Under the pieces are notes generated by a model that made no database searches, was not told the origin of the DNA, and worked only from the letters and a program-made list of their open reading frames with translations. A stretch of DNA of 10,282 nt from positions 1 to 10,282 of the forward strand of contig CAYRZP010000077.1 of NCBI GenBank assembly GCA_964428885.1. The letters run 5' to 3'. A program made the translations under genes and the position numbers. Below, in pieces: positions 1-5,120 of the stretch. This DNA comes from JAQVQN01 sp964428885 (lineage in GTDB: Bacteria > Verrucomicrobiota > Kiritimatiellia > RFP12 > UBA1067). The stretch's first letter is position 1; every line of letters starts with the position of its first letter.

Positions 1-101
1 AATCTTGCCCAATTCCATGTTGCTGGTATTTCAAACGGAATTTCATCGTCAATGCACTTCACCTCCCCAGTAGCAAGTATCTTCTCATAATAGGAACTCA
101 T
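1..101 (-). CDS. hsdS: Type I restriction-modification specificity subunit, N-terminal fragment (runs off the window)
   Basis: Reading the minus strand from the ATG at 101-99 gives 33 complete codons without a stop. The peptide begins MSSYYEKILATGEVKCIDDE and continues through IPFEIPATWNWARL. The motif 'EIPFEIPxxWxWxRL' is the typical opening of a target-recognition domain in HsdS, the DNA-specificity subunit of type I restriction-modification enzymes. The rest lies outside the window. An in-frame TAG sits five codons upstream of this ATG, which fixes the start. No strong Shine-Dalgarno sequence precedes it. It is divergent from the tyrosine recombinase fragment at 162, and recombinase plus hsdS pairs are known from phase-variable type I systems, where the recombinase inverts hsdS segments. 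The base composition is AT-rich, unlike everything beyond about 415. The family call rests on a short peptide, but the motif is characteristic. Confidence 0.72.
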   Translation of the reverse strand, partial: MSSYYEKILATGEVKCIDDEIPFEIPATWNWAR

Positions 102-161
102 AGAACAAATCCATGCCTATTTATTAGGACAACTTAATGTTTCACTAATAAACGAATAGAA
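102..161. promoter_or_regulatory. Divergent intergenic region with an 8-bp inverted repeat
   Basis: This 60-base AT-rich gap separates the divergent hsdS and recombinase starts, so it must hold both starts' expression signals if the arrangement is native. It contains a perfect inverted repeat, TTTATTAG at 120-127 and CTAATAAA at 145-152, with a 17-base spacer. The repeat could be an operator or a recombinase-binding site, but such AT-rich words also occur by chance. I could not assign a convincing -35/-10 pair on either strand. Confidence 0.3.
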
Positions 162-413
162 ATGGAATTAGACAAATTTGAAGAGTTCCTAAGTCAAGGC
201 AATATGGCTAAGAACACGATTTCGGCATATCTGTATGCCGTAAAGGAGTTTGGCTCTCGACACAAAGAGCTGAACAAGAGAAACTTGTTGGTTTACAAAA
301 CCTACTTGATTGAGACTTACAAGCCAAAGACGGTAAACCTCCGTATTCAGGCGATGAACAAGTACCTTGTATTTGTAGGCAAGACGAAACTCCGCTTGAA
401 GTCGGTCAAGGTG
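162..413 (+). pseudogene. Tyrosine recombinase (phage integrase family), N-terminal fragment only
   Basis: Residues 1-84 match the SAM-like N-terminal domain that lets tyrosine recombinases clamp DNA. The order 'NTISAYLYAVKEF ... LLVYKTYLIETYKPKTVNLRIQAMNKYL' is the usual two-helix-pair pattern. The R-H-R-Y catalytic domain, normally another ~180 residues, is missing because the sequence changes to a carboxyltransferase at about 408-417. AT-rich codons (AGA, TTG, AAA) resemble the adjacent hsdS fragment and not the rest of the window. Recombinases of this type commonly sit beside hsdS genes and invert their target-recognition modules, so the two fragments probably come from one phase-variable type I restriction locus. 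In the source genome the gene may well be complete. Confidence 0.75.
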
Positions 414-1682
414 CCGGTGCAGGTGCACTCGCACATGACCAGCGGCATGGCGGTGGCGATGTACCTCTCGGCGGTCAAGGCCGGCGCTGGTGCTTTCGAC
501 ACGGCGGTCTCCACCATGTCGGGCTTCTCCTCGCAGCCGCCCACCGAGACTCTGGTGGCGATTCTGGAGGACGAGGGATATGACACCGGCCTGGACCACA
601 AGCGGGTCGCCAAAATCAATGCGCACTTCAGGTCGCTGAAGAAGGCGCGCGCGCCCGCCTCCTCCGGTAGCATGGAGTCGGTGGACGCGGATGTGCTGGA
701 GCACCATATTCCCGGCGGCATGATCTCAAACCTGCGCTCGCAGCTTGAGCAGCAAGGGGCTTTGGAACGGCTGCCCGAGGTGCTTGAGGAGCTGCCGCGC
801 ACCCGCAAGGACATGGGGTATCCGCCTTTGGTGACGCCGACCAGTCAGATCGTGGGCGTGCAGGCGGTGCTGAACGTGCTGGCCGGCCAGCGTTACGAGA
901 TGGTGACTCAGGAGACGCGCGATTACGTCAAAGGCCTTTACGGGCGTTCGCCGGCCCCGATCGACCCCAAGCTGGTCAAGAGCATCATGGAAGGGGAGAA
1001 GCGTGTGACATGCCGCCCGGCCAATCTGCTGAAGCCGGGCCTGGAAGACGCGGCCAACCACCTGGACCCCAAGCTGATCGAGAAAGAGGAGGACATCCTG
1101 TCCTATTGCCTGTTCCCTGAGGTGGCGCTGGGCTACTTCAAATGGCGCGCTACGCCGGCCGACAAGCGCGAGCCGATCCCGGCCGATGTTGAGTGCGGCG
1201 CGGTCAAGAAACCCGATCCGGCGGCACCTCAGGCTGGCCCTGTCCAGGCGCCGGCCGCCGCGCCGGACGCTGGTCAGGAGACGGCGCGCTACGCCGAGAT
1301 CGGGCGTCTGGTGGCAAGCCTCGCCGGCCGCCTGGGGGGCGCCGCCGGCGCCCTTGCGGGCGCCCTGCCCGATCAACCGCTGCCGGTGGCGGCCGCCGCG
1401 CCTGCAGCGGCGCCGTCCAAGCCAGCCGCGCCGGCGGAGGTCGCCGGGCCGTCGATCAACGCGCCCCTGACCGGCACCTTCTACCGCTCTTCGGCGCCGG
1501 GCAAACCCGAACTGGCCAAAGAGGGCGGCAGCCTGAAAGCCGGTGAGCCTTTGTGCATAGTTGAGGCCATGAAGCTTTTCAACCAGATCAAGGCCGACAA
1601 GCCCTTGACCGTGGTGAAATTTTTGGTCAGTCACGGCGCGGTGGTGGCCAAAGGCCAGCCTTTGGCCGTCGTCAAATACTGA
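162..1682 (+). CDS. Chimeric ORF: tyrosine-recombinase N-terminus joined to the C-terminal part of an oxaloacetate decarboxylase alpha / pyruvate carboxylase B-type biotin protein
   Basis: This is one open frame of 506 residues with two unrelated parts. Residues 1 to about 84 are the SAM-like core-binding domain of a phage-type tyrosine recombinase (KNTISAYLYAVKEF; YKPKTVNLRIQAMNKYLVF), with no catalytic domain. From about residue 84 the protein is a biotin-dependent carboxyltransferase. It has VPVQVHSHMTSGMA, whose HxH (His89, His91) is the metal-binding pair of the TIM barrel, and PGGMISNL at 184-191. An Ala/Pro-rich linker at about 350-430 leads to a biotinyl domain with the attachment motif EAMK (biotinyl lysine 471). 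The first ~200 residues of the normal carboxyltransferase, including the RDxxQS motif and the carbamylated lysine, are absent. The product could be neither a working recombinase nor a working decarboxylase. Its stop overlaps queC by one base (TGATG), so the downstream half sits in native context. The native enzyme would transfer carboxyl groups between oxaloacetate/pyruvate and biotin. Confidence 0.8.
   Translation: MELDKFEEFLSQGNMAKNTISAYLYAVKEFGSRHKELNKRNLLVYKTYLIETYKPKTVNLRIQAMNKYLVFVGKTKLRLKSVKVPVQVHSHMTSGMAVAMYLSAVKAGAGAFDTAVSTMSGFSSQPPTETLVAILEDEGYDTGLDHKRVAKINAHFRSLKKARAPASSGSMESVDADVLEHHIPGGMISNLRSQLEQQGALERLPEVLEELPRTRKDMGYPPLVTPTSQIVGVQAVLNVLAGQRYEMVTQETRDYVKGLYGRSPAPIDPKLVKSIMEGEKRVTCRPANLLKPGLEDAANHLDPKLIEKEEDILSYCLFPEVALGYFKWRATPADKREPIPADVECGAVKKPDPAAPQAGPVQAPAAAPDAGQETARYAEIGRLVASLAGRLGGAAGALAGALPDQPLPVAAAAPAAAPSKPAAPAEVAGPSINAPLTGTFYRSSAPGKPELAKEGGSLKAGEPLCIVEAMKLFNQIKADKPLTVVKFLVSHGAVVAKGQPLAVVKY
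414..1682 (+). pseudogene. Oxaloacetate decarboxylase alpha / pyruvate carboxylase subunit B-like gene, 5'-truncated, with biotinyl domain
   Basis: This is the C-terminal ~420 residues of a biotin-dependent carboxyltransferase. Visible parts, in residues of the chimeric frame, are the second half of the TIM barrel (HSHMTSGM, 89-96; DTAVSTMSG, 113-121), the conserved carboxylase domain (PGGMISNL to KWRATP, about 184-332), an Ala/Pro linker, and a biotinyl domain whose EAMK motif puts biotin on Lys471. Family members are about 580-650 residues long, so roughly 200 N-terminal residues are missing here. In such enzymes the carboxyl group moves between biotin and oxaloacetate/pyruvate. The presence of a beta or delta subunit of a sodium-pumping decarboxylase, or of a biotin carboxylase partner, would separate the options, and none is in the window. 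I therefore leave the symbol open between oadA and pycB. The truncation may be an assembly effect rather than a real mutation. Confidence 0.78.
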
Positions 1683-2359
1683 TGAAACGCGAAAAGGCTT
1701 TGGTGGTTTTTTCCGGAGGGCAGGACAGCACGACCTGCCTTGCCAAAGCCTTGCGCGATTACGGCGACGGCAATGTCGCCTGCATAACTTTCCACTACGG
1801 GCAGCGTCACGGCCTGGAGGTGGAGGCGGCCCGGCGGGTGGCGTCGCATTTCGGCGTGGCCGACCACAAGTTCGTCACTCTGGACTGGTACAGTCAGGTG
1901 ACCGACAGCGCGCTGCTCAATCCGCAGGCGGAGATCGGCAAGGACGCTGACGCCGCTTGTCCCAACACGGTGGTGGACGGACGCAACATGCTGTTTCTGC
2001 TGGTCGCTGCGGTGTATGCCAAGCGGCAGGGCATACACGACATCATAACCGGCGTGTGCGAAACCGATTCCAGCGGCTACCCGGACTGCCGCGAAGCGTT
2101 CGTCAAGTCGTGCAACGCGACGCTCAACCTGGCGATGGATTACGAATTCCGCGTGTTGACGCCGCTCATGCATATGACTAAGTCCGAGACCTGGGCGCTG
2201 GCCGACCGTCTGGGGGTCATGGATTACGTGGCCGCGAACACCCTGACCTGCTACAACGGCATCGTCGGCGACGGCTGCGGCGAGTGCCCGAGCTGCCGGC
2301 TGCGTAAAAAAGGGCTTGAGGAATATCTGCAAGCCCGCTCCCAAAGGATACGGGAATAA
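1682..2359 (+). CDS. queC: 7-cyano-7-deazaguanine (preQ0) synthase QueC
   Basis: The 225-residue product is a complete QueC. It converts 7-carboxy-7-deazaguanine to preQ0 with ATP and ammonia in the cytoplasm, the last step before the path splits toward queuosine in tRNA. The PP-loop for ATP is SGGQDS at residues 11-16. The C-terminal zinc site is C190, C199, C202 and C205 (GDGCGECPSC). The NTVVDGRN stretch at 95-102 and TGVCETDSSGYPDCR at 123-137 are family landmarks. The start ATG shares one base with the stop of the upstream biotin-protein gene (TGATG), implying translational coupling. queD follows on the same strand. queE and folE, needed for the full preQ0 path, are not in the window. 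All key residues are present. Confidence 0.96.
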   Translation: MKREKALVVFSGGQDSTTCLAKALRDYGDGNVACITFHYGQRHGLEVEAARRVASHFGVADHKFVTLDWYSQVTDSALLNPQAEIGKDADAACPNTVVDGRNMLFLLVAAVYAKRQGIHDIITGVCETDSSGYPDCREAFVKSCNATLNLAMDYEFRVLTPLMHMTKSETWALADRLGVMDYVAANTLTCYNGIVGDGCGECPSCRLRKKGLEEYLQARSQRIRE

Positions 2360-2381
2360 ACGAGAGGATTATTGGAGCGCG

Positions 2382-2491
2382 CAAGTTATAGGTAAGCCAA
2401 CCGCCCGCCGTGGTGGGCGAAAACAGACGGGTAACTGGAACTTTCAACTCTCAACTTTCAACGCTCAACACTCAAGTTATAGACAAGCCAA
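2382..2491. repeat. Composite intergenic repeat: 19-bp direct repeats around a GC hairpin and 7-bp tandem units
   Basis: The queC-queD gap holds little but repeats. A 19-base word, CAAGTTATAGgtAAGCCAA at 2382-2400, recurs as CAAGTTATAGacAAGCCAA at 2473-2491 with only two differences. Between the copies lie a GC hairpin at 2402-2419 (CGCCCGCC-GT-GGTGGGCG, one G-T pair) and a run of 7-base units at 2441-2475. On the minus strand the units read GTTGAGC, GTTGAAA, GTTGAGA, GTTGAAA, GTTCCAG. The second 19-base copy runs directly into the queD ribosome-binding site. A similarly built element lies at 9898-9967. It could be a small dispersed REP/MITE-like element or a slippage product. Confidence 0.75.
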
Positions 2492-2496
2492 GGAGG
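2490..2496 (+). promoter_or_regulatory. Ribosome-binding site of queD
   Basis: AAGGAGG ends 4 bases before the queD ATG at 2501. It is a near-perfect anti-16S match and settles the start. Its first bases overlap the last bases of the second 19-bp direct repeat, so the repeat element ends exactly where the translation signal begins. Confidence 0.75.
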
Positions 2497-2500
2497 CGCG

Positions 2501-2923
2501 ATGCTGACCGTATCCAAAGAGTGCCGCTTTGAAGCGGCGCATGTGCTGACCAATCACGCCGGGCAGTGCAAGAACCTGCACGGCCATACCTACCGGATCG
2601 TGGTGGAGGTGGCGGCGATGGCGGACGACGCTGACATGGTGATCGATTTTAAAGACCTCAAGCAGGTGATGCGCGAAATGATCCTCGGACGTTTCGACCA
2701 CGCCTTCATCTATAACGAGAACAGCCCCAGCGAGCGCGAGATCGCGGCGGTGATCGGCAAACACGGCATGAAAAGCGTGGCCTTGCCGTTCCGGTCCACG
2801 GCCGAGAACCTGGCCCGCCATTTTTTCCAGACGCTCAAGGCCGAGGTGAACGTGCGTTCCGTGAAAGTGTACGAGACACCTGAGTCGTGCGCGGAATACT
2901 CTGATCCGGGCCTTCTGCCTTAA
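2501..2923 (+). CDS. queD: 6-carboxy-5,6,7,8-tetrahydropterin synthase QueD
   Basis: The 140-residue product is a full-length QueD of the PTPS fold. It converts 7,8-dihydroneopterin triphosphate to 6-carboxytetrahydropterin, an early step in preQ0 and queuosine synthesis. The zinc ligands are His14 (EAAH) and His27/His29, within the CxxxHGH signature C23-KNL-HGH. The catalytic Cys23 that separates QueD from eukaryotic-type PTPS is present, as are the Asp66-His67 pair (FDHAFI) and Glu125 (VYETPES). It lies on the same strand as queC but 141 bases downstream, beyond a repeat element, and has its own strong ribosome-binding site. It supplies the substrate line that QueC finishes, via QueE, which is not seen here. 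Confidence 0.95.
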   Translation: MLTVSKECRFEAAHVLTNHAGQCKNLHGHTYRIVVEVAAMADDADMVIDFKDLKQVMREMILGRFDHAFIYNENSPSEREIAAVIGKHGMKSVALPFRSTAENLARHFFQTLKAEVNVRSVKVYETPESCAEYSDPGLLP

Positions 2924-3208
2924 TGTGGAAATTATAAAATTTTCAAAAATAATTGTTGCATCTGACAATGTACTTTTTTATAGTAACAAAAATAGCCAAG
3001 GAATATTAACGCCTGCATCTGAAGGTTTAGGTAATATTAAACGAATATTTCTAAATCCTTTATGATGCCGACGGGTTTGTGTGCAGGTGTCCGGTTGTCC
3101 GCGACCAGTGACGCGGGCGGTAAAGGCGGAGCTTAATCTAGACTGTTGCCGGGCGAATCGTTTGGCTGTAAGTCCGGCAAGCCTGGCAATGGCCATGGAA
3201 AGGTTTTT
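2924..3208 (+). promoter_or_regulatory. Regulatory leader upstream of the HTH/ImmA-like gene
   Basis: This 285-base gap has two halves. Positions 2924-3065 are strongly AT-rich and contain a plausible sigma70 promoter: TTGCAT (2956-2961), a 17-base spacer, and TATAGT (2979-2984). TGCATCTGA occurs twice, at 2957-2965 over the -35 box and at 3014-3022. AATATTAA also occurs twice, at 3002-3009 and 3033-3040, with AATATT again at 3044-3049. These are candidate operators, for example for the XRE-type product. Positions 3081-3190 are GC-rich with inverted repeats. TTGCCGG (3146-3152) can pair with CCGGCAA (3174-3180), or its extension TTGCCGGGC with GCCTGGCAA (3181-3189), and the two pairings are mutually exclusive. 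I see no match to a riboswitch class that I can name. Confidence 0.4.
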
Positions 3209-4405
3209 ATGGGCAAACGCAATACATACGCTGAAAAAGAGATTGCGTTACGCGTGGGGGCGCGCATACGCAAACTGCGTGAGATACAGCATGTCACCCA
3301 GACGAAACTGGCTGAGGACATCGGCATACGGGCCGGGCCGCTGGGCTGGATCGAGAAGGGCAAGCATCTGCCGTCCGGTCGGGTCCTGTACCGGCTCGCC
3401 AGGCAGCTCAACGTGAAAATCGACGACCTCTTCCAGGAACAGGATGTTTGGGAGTCCTTGCAGTCCAAGGGAAACGGCAAGAACGCCCCGTTCCTGCTGC
3501 CGCCGGTTTGCGAGAACAGGAAGGTGGCCGGCAAGGAAGCGGTTAAATCAGCCCACATCATCTGTCGGGCAGCCATGAAGGCTGTGCTGGACCTGGAGCG
3601 TCTGTGCGGAGCGCCGTCTTGTTCGGATATCCCCTTGCACTTGCCGTTCGAGCTTACGGATGCGGGGGCCGAATACATTGCCGGATGTGTGCGTCAGAGC
3701 ATCGGAGCCGCATGTGCCATAACCCACGATTATATGGATCTGTTGGAGGACGCCGGTACTTTCGCGGTCTTTGTTGACATGCCGCAGGAGTGCGCGGCGT
3801 TCGGCGGGTATGATCTTTTTAGCCGCAAGGTTTTCCTCTTCATCAACATGGGCCAGAGGAAACGCACGGAATGGAACCTGCACCGGACGGCTTTCGAACT
3901 GGGGCGCGTATTGTGGAGTGTCCAGAAGGGCCGGGAGACGGATGCCCCCGCCACGCTTGCGGCAGGCGCGGAGACGCTTGACGAAAACGGGTTCGCGCAA
4001 CGTTTCGCGACGCATTTCCTGCTGCCAGCGGCGGCTTTGATAAAAACCGTCGGGCATTCGGGCCTGACTCCCGAAAGCTGGACTTGGGATCTGCTGCTGC
4101 TGGTGAAGAAACGCTACGGCGTTTCAGCCCGGCATCTGGCCGCCCGTCTGCATGAGATGGGCTTGACCCGTTGCGGGCGGCGGACGCGCGACACCTGTAA
4201 TTACCGATTCAAAGACGAGATCGAAGCGTTCGAGGCGGAAAACGGCGCGGGCGCGGAGCCGGCGGCTTTGCGCAAGCAGATGCTGATGAACCGCCGGCTC
4301 GCCGAATTGGTTCTGGCCGCTGAGCGGCATGCCGAGGATAAACCGAAGGAACTCGCCGCTGTCAAACGCGTCCTGCGGCAATCAGGCATCAAACTGGACG
4401 CGTGA
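3209..4405 (+). CDS. XRE-family HTH protein with a degenerate ImmA/IrrE-like metallopeptidase domain
   Basis: The product is 398 residues from the ATG at 3209, which is preceded by GGAAAGG with a 5-base spacer. A TTG start 63 bases upstream is possible but has no ribosome-binding site. Residues about 12-75 form an XRE helix-turn-helix (RVGARIRKLREIQHVTQTKL ... LARQLNVKIDDLF). Residues about 110-320 follow the ImmA/IrrE (DUF955) plan, including the closing YGVSARHLAARLHEMGL. In active family members the core is HExxH plus a Glu just before AxxFA. Here the core reads AFELGR (Phe229, Glu230, Arg233), and the position before A263-QR-FA is Phe262. All three metal ligands therefore appear lost. Active ImmA/IrrE proteins cut partner repressors; this one more likely acts as a DNA-bound sensor or regulator without peptidase activity. 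Its last four bases overlap the next gene, which encodes a CPBP membrane protein. Confidence 0.78.
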   Translation: MGKRNTYAEKEIALRVGARIRKLREIQHVTQTKLAEDIGIRAGPLGWIEKGKHLPSGRVLYRLARQLNVKIDDLFQEQDVWESLQSKGNGKNAPFLLPPVCENRKVAGKEAVKSAHIICRAAMKAVLDLERLCGAPSCSDIPLHLPFELTDAGAEYIAGCVRQSIGAACAITHDYMDLLEDAGTFAVFVDMPQECAAFGGYDLFSRKVFLFINMGQRKRTEWNLHRTAFELGRVLWSVQKGRETDAPATLAAGAETLDENGFAQRFATHFLLPAAALIKTVGHSGLTPESWTWDLLLLVKKRYGVSARHLAARLHEMGLTRCGRRTRDTCNYRFKDEIEAFEAENGAGAEPAALRKQMLMNRRLAELVLAAERHAEDKPKELAAVKRVLRQSGIKLDA

Positions 4406-5073
4406 GCGGGCGTCAGGACATGGCGCGTTTATGGATCGAGTTCGCCGGGCTTTACCTGGCCTTGCCAGCGGCTCTGATGGCGGCCCGTTTGAGCGGCTTT
4501 GTGGTGCCGGTGCTGCCGCTCTTGTGGTTGGCGTCATGCCTGGCGGCGGTATATCTGCTCAGATGCCGCGGCTGGGGGGCGCGCGAACTGGTCGGCGGCA
4601 TGCCTGGCCGTCGCCAGTGGGCCCGCATGGCCCTGCGTTTCGCCGCGGCTGCCATACTTTTGTCGGCGGGCATGCTGCTGATCGAGCCGCGCGGGTTCAT
4701 GCTGCTGCCGCGCCGTGACCCGCGGCTGTGGGCGCTCGTGATGGTTTTTTATCCGGTGCTTTCGGTCGTGCCGCAGGGGATCCTGTACCGCGCGCTTTTC
4801 CATGTGCGCTATGCGGCGCTGTTCCGCGCCGGGCGCGTCAGGAATCTGGCGGCTGCCGCGGCCTTCAGCCTGGCGCATCTGGTCTTCGCTAACGTCTGGG
4901 CCGTGGGGCTGACCATGCTGGGCGGTTTATTGATCGACCGCACCTACCGCGAGAGCGGATCGATGCTGGCCGCCAACATAGAGCACGCGGTCTATGGGCA
5001 ACTGGCCTTCACGGCCGGATGGGGGCTCTTCCTGTATCACGGCACGATCCGTTTGATGGAAAGTATGAGCTAA
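4402..5073 (+). CDS. CPBP-family (CAAX protease/Abi-like) membrane protein lacking the catalytic Glu
   Basis: The 223-residue protein consists mostly of hydrophobic helices (about 12-55, 77-95, 108-123, 149-178, 190-212). The family landmarks are present: FSLAH at 155-159 (the FxxxH motif) and IEHAVYGQLAFTAGWG at 193-208, matching the CPBP subgroup with 'LEHALYG'. The first motif, EExxxR or QExxxR in that subgroup, reads PQGILYR at 124-130, so the usual Glu is Gly126, encoded by GGG. Arg130 is kept. Active members cleave substrates within the membrane, some in bacteriocin immunity. This one is probably inactive or unusual. The start is GTG at 4402, overlapping the upstream stop as GTGA, which implies translational coupling with the HTH/ImmA-like gene. 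An ATG at 4420 is an alternative but has poor spacing to its AGGA. Confidence 0.78.
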   Translation: MSGRQDMARLWIEFAGLYLALPAALMAARLSGFVVPVLPLLWLASCLAAVYLLRCRGWGARELVGGMPGRRQWARMALRFAAAAILLSAGMLLIEPRGFMLLPRRDPRLWALVMVFYPVLSVVPQGILYRALFHVRYAALFRAGRVRNLAAAAAFSLAHLVFANVWAVGLTMLGGLLIDRTYRESGSMLAANIEHAVYGQLAFTAGWGLFLYHGTIRLMESMS

Positions 5074-5085
5074 CAATTTGAAACT

Positions 5086-5113
5086 GTGAAGTCCGGCGGG
5101 CCTGTGGTATGCT
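5086..5113 (+). promoter_or_regulatory. Possible extended -10 promoter for the hydrolase gene
   Basis: TGGTATGCT at 5105-5113 resembles an extended -10 box (TGnTATAAT). A weak -35 candidate, GTGAAG at 5086-5091, lies 16 bases upstream. Transcription from this box would start near 5120, just before the ATG at 5121, which would give a nearly leaderless message and exclude the ATG at 5109. The -35 match is poor, so this is tentative. Confidence 0.3.
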
Positions 5114-5120
5114 TCGGCTC

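Noticed and set aside
726..1634. Long open frame on the minus strand opposite the carboxyltransferase gene
   Set aside because: It is rich in Arg, Gly and His with no recognisable domain, and lies fully opposite a well-supported coding frame. High GC content readily leaves such antisense frames open.
2360..2500. A preQ1 riboswitch controlling queD
   Set aside because: The gap is accounted for by direct repeats, a short GC hairpin and tandem units. I found no preQ1 aptamer-like pseudoknot pattern.
2930..2954. AATTAT…ATAATT inverted repeat after queD as a terminator
   Set aside because: The stem is six A-T pairs only, too weak for intrinsic termination, and the stretch is generally AT-rich.
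3146..3208. Upstream TTG start extending the HTH/ImmA-like protein by 21 residues
   Set aside because: It has no ribosome-binding site, the added residues (Gly/Pro/Lys-rich) match no HTH N-terminus, and the stretch overlaps the inverted-repeat leader. The ATG at 3209 has GGAAAGG at good spacing.
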